A stretch of 39,423 bases of DNA, from contig JAHBWY010000013.1 in the NCBI GenBank assembly GCA_019636735.1, forward strand, positions 1 through 39,423. Reading direction: 5' to 3'. A program made the position numbers and the translations under genes. Below are positions 8,101-16,436 of the stretch, piece by piece. The notes below the pieces were generated by a model that had not been told where the DNA came from, did no database searches, and saw only the letters and a list, made by a program, of their open reading frames with translations. The DNA is from Phycisphaeraceae bacterium (GTDB lineage Bacteria > Planctomycetota > Phycisphaerae > Phycisphaerales > SM1A02). Numbering within the stretch: the stretch's first letter is position 1; every line of letters starts with the position of its first letter.

Positions 8101-11100
8101 CATGCGAGCGTCACGGGATCTCCGACCTCGTTCTCGACCGTCGCGATCGAGCGGCCGAGCGCGTCGACGATTGTCCGATCGATGCGGCCGCCGGGGCGCA
8201 CGGTCGTCGTTGCAAGACCTCGGAAGGGGTCGTAGATCGTCTGGGTCACGAGCGCGTTCGGACCGTTTGCGGGCGGCGAGCCCTGGGTGATCGTCGGGTC
8301 GGAGGTGCCACTCACGAACTGGTGGTTCGTGGTGTCGTTCGTGCCGTAGTCCACGGAATGCGTGACCCGCGAGGCGATGTCATAGAAGAGTCCCCGGAAC
8401 GATGTCACCGCGGTCGAAGATCCGAGGGCGCCGGTCGCGCTCGTGTCGTGGATGCGCTCGCGATGTCTGACGAGGTCAAGAAGGCCCTTCCGCGGGCCAT
8501 TCGCGGTGATGTAGCGATACTCGGTCTGGTCAAGCACCTTGTCGTCGGAGAGGACCGATGCGCGCGTCGAGTCGCTCCAGACATCGGCATGGCTGCCAGC
8601 ACCTGGAGACACATCGCCGCCGCGGTCGGTGAGGTACTCGGCCGTCGCGCGTCCGAGGCCGTCGAAGGTGGTCTTCCTTCCGGGTGAGTTCGGGGCCCAG
8701 ACGCCGACCGTGCGGCCGACCTCGTCATACCACTGGTTCGTCGAGAGGAACGCCTGGCCGGCGTCGTCCTCGGTCGGGTCGATCGCCACCTCGCTCCGCG
8801 CGACGAGCCCGCGCTGCGTGTAGGTGGTACGCTGGAGCGAGACGCGCGTCGCATCGGCGCCGTCGAAGCTCGAGGGCACGCTTCCGGGGAGCGTGGAGAA
8901 AGTCGCCGACGCGACCACGCGATCGAGGTTGTCATAGAGCTGCGCCGAGTGCGGAGCGAGCGGGTTCTCCGTCATCACCAATCGGTCGCGCCAGTCGTAG
9001 GTGTGGTTCGTGACGCGTGTCGTCGAGCCGTCGACATGCGCAGTCGTGCTCGTCAGGAGCCCGTTGCCCACCCCGCCGGCATCAAACTCGTACTCAGCGA
9101 CGACGGACATGGTCCACTCAAGCGGGGTGTGATTCGTCGGATGCGCGAGTCCGATCTCGGTCGCGACAACGCGTCCAAACGCGTCGAATGTCTGCCGCGT
9201 TGCCGTGCCGACGGCGCTGATCGTGACTCCGTGGCGACCGAGGAAGTCGTGGGCGAACCGCGTCGTTGCCTTGCCGCCATCGGGCCCGTGCCCCGATGGC
9301 GCGTTCCACGATGTGGTGCTCGTCACCTGCCCAGCGATGTTCCGTACAACACTCGATCGCGCCAGGAGGGACTCGGTGCTCAGATGGATTGAGTAGTTGG
9401 TGACCGCCTGCGGCCACGGTTCATCCCCGGAACCAAGCTCGTACTCACCGGAGATCGCGCATTGCCATGACGCCATCGAGGCGCCGGACGCATCGACCCA
9501 TGCAATGGATGCCGGTCCGGTGTGGTCGTCCTCGCCCAGTTCCGGCGGCAGGGAAATGACCGCCAGGTACTCGAGTCCTGGATGATCGCCGCACTCGCGG
9601 AGCTCCCGCCGAACATAGCTCGTGACGCCCGCCGATGATGTCTGGCTCTGAAGTCGACCGACAAGGTCATAGGACATCTCCGTGGTCAGCGACCCGCCCG
9701 AGGTGTTGAGGCCGGTGAAGCTGCCGTTGAGGCTGCCGGTGTTCCATGCCGCGTCCCATGAACCCGGCGGTTCGGCGTTGCGTTCGACGAGCGTCACACC
9801 ACCGGTGCGTGCGGAGAACTCGCGCCTCGTGAGTGCCCCATCGGCAGCGCGGCTCCAGACACGCCGCCCCTGCGCATCGAACAGCTCGTGCGTGTACACG
9901 AAGTCCGTGGACGGCCCGTTGAACGCGGCGCCGTCCCATTCGGTCTTCGTCTCGACCACCGAGATTGTGGTCGTACCGTCGTGGAACTGGTACGCGAGTT
10001 CGGTGATTTCGACGTCGTCGGCCCCGGGAGTCGGGTTGGAGTCCGTCGTCTCCACCCGGAATCGCTCTATCTTCACCGGCAGCCATGAGGGCACGGGTGA
10101 GTCGTCGCCCCAGGTTGTCCGCGTGACGATGTAGCTCTCGTCCTCGGCAACATCCACCAGTCGATGCTGAGTGCGGCGCTTGGCTCCGTTGTAGGTGAAC
10201 GCCTGTGCCATCCCCGTGGTGCCAACGGTGTAGCTCGGCGCGGTCGAGTCGGTGCCCGGCGTGTAGGTCGGGAGATTGGAAGGCAGATAGGCCAGTTCAG
10301 GCAGGCCCGTGGCGCTGTCGTACTCAATCGCGGTCACCCAGGCATCCGAGTCGACGATGACCGCGTGCCGAATGATCGAGGTTGGCGTCGTGCCAGAACC
10401 CGACGGCGCCGGGCCGACTTGTGCCATGTCAATGTAGGTCGTGCGATTGACGAGCCAGGTGCTCATCCCCGAGTCGAAGTACTCCTCGCGCACCCGCGTC
10501 GTCCAGAGGTCGACGGGTTCGCCGTAGCTCCAGTAGTCGAAGATGTACCTCATCGGCTGCGTCGTCCCCGAGGCGACCGAACATCCACAGGAGCTCTGCG
10601 AGTACTCGACGAGTACGCGCCGCTCCCCGCTTGGCTCGTACGCTTCGATGATCTTCGACGCAAGGTCGACGATGAGTACGAGCTCGCTCTCGATCGCGTC
10701 ACCGTCATCAGGCTGGGTGAGAATTCCTGCCGCAGCCAGTTCGAGGCGCGTCGAGGGTGCGCCGAGTCCCGAGCGCGCCGCGAGATACTCGATCTGCTGC
10801 GGACCGATCACCATCTTGAGCTGGTGCGCAGCGCCGACCCATGTGAAGTCGCGCTCGCCGAAGTTGACGCCACTGGAGGCGCCAGTGCCGCCGTGATAGC
10901 GGTACTGGGTGATCCGCCTGTACCAGACCGGCTCGTCAGAAGAAGCTCCTGGGGCCGGATCGATGCGCTCGGAGCGCGTCACCTGCACGAGGTCGCCGCT
11001 CGAACCCAAGTCGGGACTCGCGCCGATGACATCGTCGAAGTAGAGGTAGTCCGTTCGCGCGATCGGCACCGCCGTCGACGACTCGCCGCCGGTCCACCGC

Positions 11101-12995
11101 AGCGCCACGACACTTCGCAGACGACCGAGGTCCGCTGATGCCTGGTCGAGGATCCAGACGAAGCGCACTTCCGCCTCGATGTCATCCGGAGCGACGCCGC
11201 CGGCAGGCGTGAACACGATCCGGCTCAACCGCGCCACCGGGGCCTCGCTGGTGGGGAACACGATGTACTCGAAATGCCGCGCATTGCCATACTCGTCAGC
11301 CCAACGGACCGGCAGACCCACGAGCGCGTCATCGGGCTCCTCGACATCTTCCGCGCATTCCTCGAGAGCCTCGCTCGGCTCCTCGGTCGAGCGCTTCATT
11401 CGGTAGTAGTCGATCTCCCAGCCGCCCGGCTCGCGGACTCGATAGGTTGGAACGACGCGATCACCGACGCAGAGCTGGGTGGCCTGCACAGTCTGGTGCG
11501 TCCGTCCGGCGAGGAGGAGCGGCGTGCCATCGACCGTCGCGAGAGGACCGGTCGTGGTCGAGATCGGTGCCATCGCCTGGAGACCGGTGTTCGAGCCGAA
11601 CTGCACCGTGGTCCCAGTCTCCTTCGCGCGGGCAAACGCCGACAGCGACCACTTCTCGCCGCTCAACGGCTCCGGCGTCCATCCGGGCTCACTTCGGTAG
11701 GTTCGCGTGAGTGCGTAGCTTCCACTGCTCAGCGCGAGGGCAAGATCCGTCTCCCGCTCGACCTTGTGGCCGTATCGCAGATCGACCGGCATGATCCAGA
11801 GATCGGGGTTGTTGCAGGTGAGCGTTCGGAGCGCTTCAAGCGGTCCTGGACCAACGCCGCAGAAGCCACAAGCACCCTCGTCCCAGAGGCCATACGCGGC
11901 ACCCTCCGGATCCTCGATGAAGTCCGGCGGGAACGGATTCAGGATGATGTCACAGTCGTCGCCGGCGGAGAGCAGAAGCAGGAGCTCGGCCTGAAGGAGC
12001 GGACCGCCCGAGGGCATGGCCTCGACCAACCACTCTTCAAGACAGCCGACCAATGCGGTGCAGCGCATCGGTGGACCAGCCGCATCGGCGGCGGCAATGT
12101 ACTCAGCAGTAAGCGCGATCACATCGTCCCGCGTCATCGCACCGGCCTCGCCGGGCGGCGGATAGCACGCGAGCGAACTCGTCAGCAGACTGCTGAGGTC
12201 GGTGCATCCCCACGAAACGCCGTCTCCGTCCTGATCGCCAGCCTCCACGTCACCCCAGCGATCCGACGCGCCACCGCCTGGGTTCCCGCAATACCCACAT
12301 GAGCCGATCGACCCCGCAACGCTCGCGGTAACCGACGTGAACTGCGCCGCCGTCGGCGTGAAGCCGAGCACGCCCGGAAGACACGCGCTCACTTCAGTGC
12401 AGAAGCTCCCTCCCGCGCTCGTCGCCCACGCGGCGCCATGCTGCTCGAACCAAGCCGCCGCGAGCTCGACCCTGAGGGTCGGGACGGTGATTCCCGTCGC
12501 GCTTGCCACCGCCCCCAAGTCCGGACCATCCACAGAGTCGGCGAGATTGAAAAGCTCGGTCAACCCCGTACAGTCCGAGTTCTCCTCAATGGTCAGAGTG
12601 ACGAGCGCGTTGACCATCCACCACTTGTAGACCTGAGCGAGACCGTCGTCAGTCCGCATCGACGGTGGCCAGCAGCTCTGGCAAACACCCAATCCAACGC
12701 ACAACTCCTGATGAAGACGCTCCTTGAACGCAGTGGGCGTCGAGAGTGGCGCAGCAATGAGCTCGCCCGCCGGTGGCATGCACCAGAACCAGCTTGCGTC
12801 CAGGCCAGGCAGCGTGGTCGGCACCCAGGTGAGGCCAACAACACAATGCTCCTCGATGGTCTCCTGCGCGTCTTCGGGATCAGTGCATGGCAGGACAGGT
12901 TCAAGGACCTGAGCCTTCACCGTTAGCCCAAAGGAGCAGGCGAGGACGACACCAATTGCCCTCGATCGACGTCCCGCGAACTGACACATTGTCAT
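5133..12995 (-). CDS. Giant secreted RHS-repeat protein with dockerin-like insert and variable C-terminal tip
   Basis: This encodes 2620 residues. I chose the ATG at 12995 because GAGAGG lies about 9 bases upstream and it gives a Sec signal peptide (basic start, then AIGVVLACSFGLTVKA), unlike the longer frame. Residues to about 420 are Cys-rich with acidic calcium-like stretches (DQDGDGVSWGC). From about 430 onward RHS/YD repeats follow (YDLVGRLQS, YERDALGRMT, YDAAGNMATD). A dockerin-like pair lies near 2278-2330 (DVNGDGNSG, ADLNRDGTI). The RHS core is GWDGYVFNPAVGDYLVRHRT...LGRWRERDPIG, ending SRGL near 2410. The tip of about 210 residues (2410-2620) is of no family I recognise. RHS proteins form shells that deliver or display toxic C-terminal tips. 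It is divergent from the type II secretion operon and may be exported by it, which is inference. Confidence 0.9.
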   Translation of the reverse strand: MTMCQFAGRRSRAIGVVLACSFGLTVKAQVLEPVLPCTDPEDAQETIEEHCVVGLTWVPTTLPGLDASWFWCMPPAGELIAAPLSTPTAFKERLHQELCVGLGVCQSCWPPSMRTDDGLAQVYKWWMVNALVTLTIEENSDCTGLTELFNLADSVDGPDLGAVASATGITVPTLRVELAAAWFEQHGAAWATSAGGSFCTEVSACLPGVLGFTPTAAQFTSVTASVAGSIGSCGYCGNPGGGASDRWGDVEAGDQDGDGVSWGCTDLSSLLTSSLACYPPPGEAGAMTRDDVIALTAEYIAAADAAGPPMRCTALVGCLEEWLVEAMPSGGPLLQAELLLLLSAGDDCDIILNPFPPDFIEDPEGAAYGLWDEGACGFCGVGPGPLEALRTLTCNNPDLWIMPVDLRYGHKVERETDLALALSSGSYALTRTYRSEPGWTPEPLSGEKWSLSAFARAKETGTTVQFGSNTGLQAMAPISTTTGPLATVDGTPLLLAGRTHQTVQATQLCVGDRVVPTYRVREPGGWEIDYYRMKRSTEEPSEALEECAEDVEEPDDALVGLPVRWADEYGNARHFEYIVFPTSEAPVARLSRIVFTPAGGVAPDDIEAEVRFVWILDQASADLGRLRSVVALRWTGGESSTAVPIARTDYLYFDDVIGASPDLGSSGDLVQVTRSERIDPAPGASSDEPVWYRRITQYRYHGGTGASSGVNFGERDFTWVGAAHQLKMVIGPQQIEYLAARSGLGAPSTRLELAAAGILTQPDDGDAIESELVLIVDLASKIIEAYEPSGERRVLVEYSQSSCGCSVASGTTQPMRYIFDYWSYGEPVDLWTTRVREEYFDSGMSTWLVNRTTYIDMAQVGPAPSGSGTTPTSIIRHAVIVDSDAWVTAIEYDSATGLPELAYLPSNLPTYTPGTDSTAPSYTVGTTGMAQAFTYNGAKRRTQHRLVDVAEDESYIVTRTTWGDDSPVPSWLPVKIERFRVETTDSNPTPGADDVEITELAYQFHDGTTTISVVETKTEWDGAAFNGPSTDFVYTHELFDAQGRRVWSRAADGALTRREFSARTGGVTLVERNAEPPGSWDAAWNTGSLNGSFTGLNTSGGSLTTEMSYDLVGRLQSQTSSAGVTSYVRRELRECGDHPGLEYLAVISLPPELGEDDHTGPASIAWVDASGASMASWQCAISGEYELGSGDEPWPQAVTNYSIHLSTESLLARSSVVRNIAGQVTSTTSWNAPSGHGPDGGKATTRFAHDFLGRHGVTISAVGTATRQTFDAFGRVVATEIGLAHPTNHTPLEWTMSVVAEYEFDAGGVGNGLLTSTTAHVDGSTTRVTNHTYDWRDRLVMTENPLAPHSAQLYDNLDRVVASATFSTLPGSVPSSFDGADATRVSLQRTTYTQRGLVARSEVAIDPTEDDAGQAFLSTNQWYDEVGRTVGVWAPNSPGRKTTFDGLGRATAEYLTDRGGDVSPGAGSHADVWSDSTRASVLSDDKVLDQTEYRYITANGPRKGLLDLVRHRERIHDTSATGALGSSTAVTSFRGLFYDIASRVTHSVDYGTNDTTNHQFVSGTSDPTITQGSPPANGPNALVTQTIYDPFRGLATTTVRPGGRIDRTIVDALGRSIATVENEVGDPVTLAWNSGSQSWTVSNASEENDEDRVTTFVHNGIGQLVKMTAIANGETTGGVDQVTEYIHGVSNDPEGPDPFVSSSIFSNDLLLKIIYPPGEGSSTLATRTVFYGYNRQGEIVAMVDQNETLHEYERDALGRMTRDTATATASNIDATIDRIDLSFDSAGRLSKVTSLESAGPTVRNEVEFGYTPLGQVEKVYQHSKGAVSYDGGGLPTGDTRLVGYEYANAEIGSSSTGNFSRQTGLAYPRKVNSSGHDPEVLEYAFGTSGGTDDRISRVNQFKFNLTSSTNTSMVNYAFVGVGRTILVDLDQPDVQLDFTLSLDGKRRTVGYTTQTQGFYPGFDQFGRLALQTWADGGLTSASSLPTKPQIVALQYGYDDRGNRTAVLDVRRGNLWNRSHTYTNDGLDRLKKARRNTWANLISGSPVDGVGTQSWDLDLLGNWNEFQSWAPGSPPAPETETRTHNAVNELLTRTLPNSGPEHTLGYDAAGNMATDAVTSGNTTIYTHDAWNRLVKVEVDDGTTVVTKLEQEFNGLTWRTLKREDTPGSGAGLDEERTYAYTASWQLLEERVDADYSGDPGLDKRVQYAWGLRYIDDCLMHRADLNNDGDYADSGENTWYHMTDGMFSTVAVLNRTATLVERVSYDSYGQARHHRPGDVNGDGNSGFTDSALVGTIIVANGGTPVPITSSLYRAEADLNRDGTINSSDRTLAGVSASALASGLISNSGTGGPDNSIGWDGYVFNPAVGDYLVRHRTYGPDLGRWRERDPIGYSHDLSLYSYCLGRPIWFTDSRGLAPDQYGLRRDDADCTDCANGLRLNECYCVPQTTTLTPVGRDPVEYTKLMSRANDWIEFIGVVQAVGTGVQVGNAMGGISSWALRRFLRRQAEHFWTDAAGLATLSSFYMSPYDLEGLLASTARSATRRIGSLHAAVEMRCCRQRGMIWKTSVTEAIVKWYGCVSPDFGKNFWSVQDISQSQIYDCIDAAVERCDQDARRQGRKDHEA
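5911..7907 (-). repeat. RHS core duplication, copy A (about 2.0 kb)
   Basis: Encodes about residues 1697-2362 of the giant RHS protein and is repeated directly at 1501..3494. The distance between copies is about 4.41 kb and contains tip A, the ankyrin gene and the flank. Homologous recombination between the copies would delete exactly those and fuse the full-length RHS protein in frame to tip B. Confidence 0.92.
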
Positions 12996-13321
12996 CTGAT
13001 GCCGCCTCTCGAATGTCGTATCCACAAGGAACGGACAACTATCGCGCCGACCCTCTGGGGGTCGCAAGTCAAACACCCGGGCACCGAGGCGACGACTTCT
13101 CCCACGCGCCGTCCGGACCCCACAGAACTTCCCACTTGACTAATTACAACCTCGACGCGCTAGAGTCAATCGGGGCGCGATGGTCGTGTGGATGAACGGT
13201 GGACGAATTGATCCGATGGCTTCGCCTTTGCGCCGCCCGGTACCATCAAGGGGCAGTTGTCGCGCGGCCTCGGCGGCGGCGCGGACGCTCGTTTCGTGGC
13301 CCCATTCTGGAGGATCGATCC
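12996..13321. other. Divergent intergenic region between the RHS and type II secretion operons
   Basis: A 326-base gap from which the RHS operon (minus) and the secretion operon (plus) diverge. On the minus strand there is TTGACT (13067-13072) and an inverted repeat GACCC-5 bases-GGGTC (13049-13063), possibly an operator or mRNA hairpin, but no well-spaced -10 box. On the plus strand there is a candidate promoter (separate entry) and a clear ribosome binding site at 13309-13313 (GGAGG). I support no gene inside it. Confidence 0.6.
13136..13166 (+). promoter_or_regulatory. Candidate sigma-70-type promoter of the type II secretion operon
   Basis: TTGACT (13136-13141) and TAGAGT (13161-13166) are separated by 19 bases, two more than ideal. 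The surrounding stretch is locally AT-richer than its neighbours, and it lies about 155 bases upstream of the first gene. Found by eye, so weak. Confidence 0.3.
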
Positions 13322-14047
13322 ATGCCGAAGCTTCTCTTGGTCGGAGCGATCGCGATCGCGTCCGGTGCGTTCACTTCGCTCGCACTGATCAATGTCCAAC
13401 AGGCCCCCCCTCCACCCCCAACGCCGCTGGCTGTCGCGACACTCGATGTTGCAGCACGGCTCGGCTTCTTGCCGGAGGTCTTGGCCGCCGCCGGGGTCAA
13501 CGGTACGCAGGCCACCGGAATCCTCGCCAACCTCGCCGACAGCGCGACGCTTGTCGCCGCGCTCGAAGGCGCGGACGAGTCCGCATCAAGTGCCGGTGCC
13601 GCATTGACCGCGGCGCAAGAGGCGGCGCGCGGGCCCTTCGCGACCAGTCAATCTCCTGCCACAGTCGCCGCCGCACAGGCAGCCTACGAAACGGCGCTGA
13701 CGGCACGAGCAGCCGCGAGAGCGGCGCTCTTCGATGCCGCCACAAGCGGACTCGGCTCCGAGGTGAAGACCCGCCTGGCTCATGCCACGACCGCCTTTGT
13801 TCACAATGTGCCGACCTCGTTCACCGTCGTCGAGCGCTCGCCAGAGGCGTGGCTCGACATCCAGTCGGCGCTTGTTGCCGAAGCTCGTGCGGCGAGGATG
13901 TCCACGACCCTCTCGGAAGATCACGCCGCGCTCCTTGCCGCCGTCCGGGCCGAAGAGGCAGTCGTCGCCGCGCAAACGAGCCTCGACGGTGGACTTGGCA
14001 GCGTTCAGACAGCGTTCGCGGCGGCTGCGGCGCCGGGAGGCAACTGA
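13322..14047 (+). CDS. Predicted secreted alanine-rich protein, first gene of the type II secretion operon
   Basis: This encodes 241 residues. I chose the ATG at 13322 for its GGAGG ribosome binding site 8 bases upstream and the signal-peptide-like start (MPKLLLVGAIAIASGAFTSL); a longer frame to 13199 has no such support. A short proline run (APPPPPTP) follows the signal. The rest is Ala-rich and mostly helical-looking, with heptad-like stretches (AALTAAQEAARGP, AAYETALTARAAARAAL) suggesting a coiled coil or helical bundle. I recognise no family. It sits 70 bases upstream of the secretin gene, so it is probably cotranscribed and might be an accessory or envelope-spanning component; that is context only. 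Confidence 0.75.
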   Translation: MPKLLLVGAIAIASGAFTSLALINVQQAPPPPPTPLAVATLDVAARLGFLPEVLAAAGVNGTQATGILANLADSATLVAALEGADESASSAGAALTAAQEAARGPFATSQSPATVAAAQAAYETALTARAAARAALFDAATSGLGSEVKTRLAHATTAFVHNVPTSFTVVERSPEAWLDIQSALVAEARAARMSTTLSEDHAALLAAVRAEEAVVAAQTSLDGGLGSVQTAFAAAAAPGGN

Positions 14048-14117
14048 CGCAATCCTCGAGCAGAGGCGTTAGGCGCCGTGATCAGGCCGAGTCGGTCGCC
14101 TGAGAGAGGGTCATCCC

Positions 14118-16436
14118 ATGTTCCTAAAGGCGAGTCGACCGGCAACGATCCTGTGCAAGTGCCGTCGGCGACGAGTGTCGGCGATCCTGATCACTGGTGC
14201 CCTCAGCACCCTGCTCTTGGTTCATTCGTCCGCGCTCAGCCAGGGCGCACCCGATCGCGCCGACCGCATCACACTCAACGGCGAGATGGAGCTCGCGCGC
14301 CTCGTCGACCTCGCGGCGAAGCGGCTCGACCTCGACATCGAGTACGACGCCCCCGGAATCAAGGGAACCGTCACGATTCGAGTTTCAAGTGACCTCACGA
14401 ACGATGAACTCTGGGCGCTCACCAATGAGCTGCTCGCGGCCCGCGGATTCGCGACGGTGCGGAGACCTGGTGCCCGAGTGGTGAGCGTGGTGAGGATGGC
14501 GGACGCCCCCGGAAGTGCGCGGCTTGATCGGGAAGGCGACGACCCCGATCTCTCGGGCTTCGCGACGATGATCCTCCGAGCCGAGCACCGAGACCCCAAG
14601 GCGCTCATCGAGGCGATCAGGCATGTGCTCTCGAAGCCGTCCGGCTCGATCATCCAGCTTGGCGACGGACCGCTGCTTCTCCTCACGGATTACCGCTCGC
14701 GCATCGAGCAGGCGGAGTACATCAAGAGCCTCGTCGACCTCCCATTCGGCGAGGTTGTCTTCTCGACATACGCCGTCGAGAACCTCAGACCTTCGGAGCT
14801 GATCGCGCTCGTCTTAGGTGCCGTCGCCGGGCGGGACGAGATCGCGGGCCGAAAGCTCAAGGGGAAACTGATCGCCTCGCCGGACGGCGGTTCGATCATC
14901 GTCACGGCTCCCCCGGAAGACCTCGTGATCTGGCGGAGCATGCTTTCGACCTTCGATCAACGGAGTCCTGTCGAGACACGCACTTACACGCCCCGCCACT
15001 TCGCCCCCGGAGAAGTGGGTTCGCTCCTCGCCCAGACCGCGCGTGACGCTGGACCGAAGGGTTCCGGGGACAGGTGGAAGATCGTCGTCGACGACTTCAC
15101 GGGCACGCTCATCGTGACCGCAACGCCTTCAGAGCATGAGTCCATCCGCGGAGTGATCGAACGGCTCGACTCGGCGCCCCCCGGAAGTCGCCGGCAGATG
15201 CGCACCTACATCGTGAAGAACCGGCCGGTGAAGGAGGTCGTGACGCTTCTCAACGACCTCGTCTCGACCGGCCAGCTCGGCGCCTCGGACACGGATCTCA
15301 CACTCGCCGAACCGCGCAGGCCATCACCTGAGGCGGTCTCTCAGCGCACCGAGCGCGATGTGCTTCCTCAGGGCGCGACACCGCTCTTCCAGCCACCACC
15401 GGAAGCCAGACCATCGGGCAGCGGAACCGTTCGCACCACTCGACACGGCCAGTCCCCCGGCATGGGCGACGGGTCGGGAGCTGTTCTCACGATCACTGCG
15501 GACGAGGGCACGAACTCGATCATCGTCGTCGGCGAGCCGCGCGTCCTCGCACAGATCGAGCAGATCCTGAGGACACTCGATCTCAGGCAGCCGCAGGTGA
15601 TGCTTGAAGTGCTCTTCGTCCAGCTCACCGACAACCAGTCGATGGAGCTCGGCGTCGAACTCTCGAAGATGGAGATCAACGGCAGCACGCTCTGGTCGCT
15701 GTCGTCACTCTTCGGCATCGCGCCGCCGATCCCCGCGCCGACCTCGACGACGACGGCCGCGGTTGCGCCGACTGCGAATGTGCCGGCGCTCCAGGGGTTC
15801 ACGGGCGTCGTCCTCCGCCCAGGTGACTTCAGCGTGCTTGTCCACGCGCTCGAACAGGTGAACAAGGGGAAGGCGCTCAACATCCCCAAGGTGCTCGTCA
15901 CGAACAACGCCGACGCGACACTGACATCGCTCCTTCAGCAGCCGGTGCTCTCGACGAACGCCTCGACCACCGTCGCAACCACATCGTTCGGCGGCACGCA
16001 GGACGCAGGTACGACGGTCAAGGTGCGCCCTCAGATCGCCGAGCGCGACCATCTCATCCTCGACTACTCGGTCGCGATCTCGAACTTCGTCGGCGCTTCG
16101 AGCAATCCGTCGCTGCCGCCACCGCGCCAGCAGAACACGCTGCAGAGCATCGTCACGATCCCTGACGGCTACACGGTCGCGGTCGGTGGACTGGAGCTTG
16201 AGTTCGAGGCGCAGTCGGTCTCGCAGATCCCGTTCGTGGGCGACATCCCCCTGATCGGCGAACTCTTCAAGAACCGGGTGACGAGCGACAACAAGTCGAA
16301 GTTCTATGTCTTCATCCGCGCGAATGTGCTTCGCCACGGCGCGTTCGAGGATCTCAAGTATCTCTCCGAGCAGGACGCGATCGCCGCGAAGATCGACTCC
16401 GACGCACCGGCCGTCGAACCCAGGGTCATCCGATGA
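14118..16436 (+). CDS. gspD: Type II secretion secretin GspD
   Basis: This encodes 772 residues. The ATG has a GAGAGAGG ribosome binding site about 8 bases upstream and a signal peptide after a basic start (ILITGALSTLLLVHSSALSQ). It forms the outer-membrane channel of the type II system. Periplasmic N-domains follow in order: N0 at about 50-122 (ITLNGEMELARLVDLAAKRL), then ring domains at about 148-206, 213-280 and 285-350, and a last one at about 359-490 interrupted by a low-complexity Pro/Ser/Arg insert. The secretin domain covers about 495-755, with VTIPDGYTVAVGGL (about 680), the conserved VPFVGDIPLIG-like motif (here IPFVGDIPLIGELFKNR) and a final SKFYVFIRANVLR. There is no extra C-terminal pilotin-binding tail beyond a short acidic end. 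The stop overlaps the gspE start (ATGA). The family call is firm; a type IV pilus secretin is less likely given the GspG/GspK-like neighbours. Confidence 0.93.
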   Translation: MFLKASRPATILCKCRRRRVSAILITGALSTLLLVHSSALSQGAPDRADRITLNGEMELARLVDLAAKRLDLDIEYDAPGIKGTVTIRVSSDLTNDELWALTNELLAARGFATVRRPGARVVSVVRMADAPGSARLDREGDDPDLSGFATMILRAEHRDPKALIEAIRHVLSKPSGSIIQLGDGPLLLLTDYRSRIEQAEYIKSLVDLPFGEVVFSTYAVENLRPSELIALVLGAVAGRDEIAGRKLKGKLIASPDGGSIIVTAPPEDLVIWRSMLSTFDQRSPVETRTYTPRHFAPGEVGSLLAQTARDAGPKGSGDRWKIVVDDFTGTLIVTATPSEHESIRGVIERLDSAPPGSRRQMRTYIVKNRPVKEVVTLLNDLVSTGQLGASDTDLTLAEPRRPSPEAVSQRTERDVLPQGATPLFQPPPEARPSGSGTVRTTRHGQSPGMGDGSGAVLTITADEGTNSIIVVGEPRVLAQIEQILRTLDLRQPQVMLEVLFVQLTDNQSMELGVELSKMEINGSTLWSLSSLFGIAPPIPAPTSTTTAAVAPTANVPALQGFTGVVLRPGDFSVLVHALEQVNKGKALNIPKVLVTNNADATLTSLLQQPVLSTNASTTVATTSFGGTQDAGTTVKVRPQIAERDHLILDYSVAISNFVGASSNPSLPPPRQQNTLQSIVTIPDGYTVAVGGLELEFEAQSVSQIPFVGDIPLIGELFKNRVTSDNKSKFYVFIRANVLRHGAFEDLKYLSEQDAIAAKIDSDAPAVEPRVIR

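Noticed and set aside
7530..8687. A 385-codon plus-strand open frame, with similar long frames at 10164..11138 and 11274..12302
   Set aside because: Antisense to the RHS gene; low-complexity Arg/Val-rich translations, and the first overlaps the duplicated core so parts repeat at 3117..3527.
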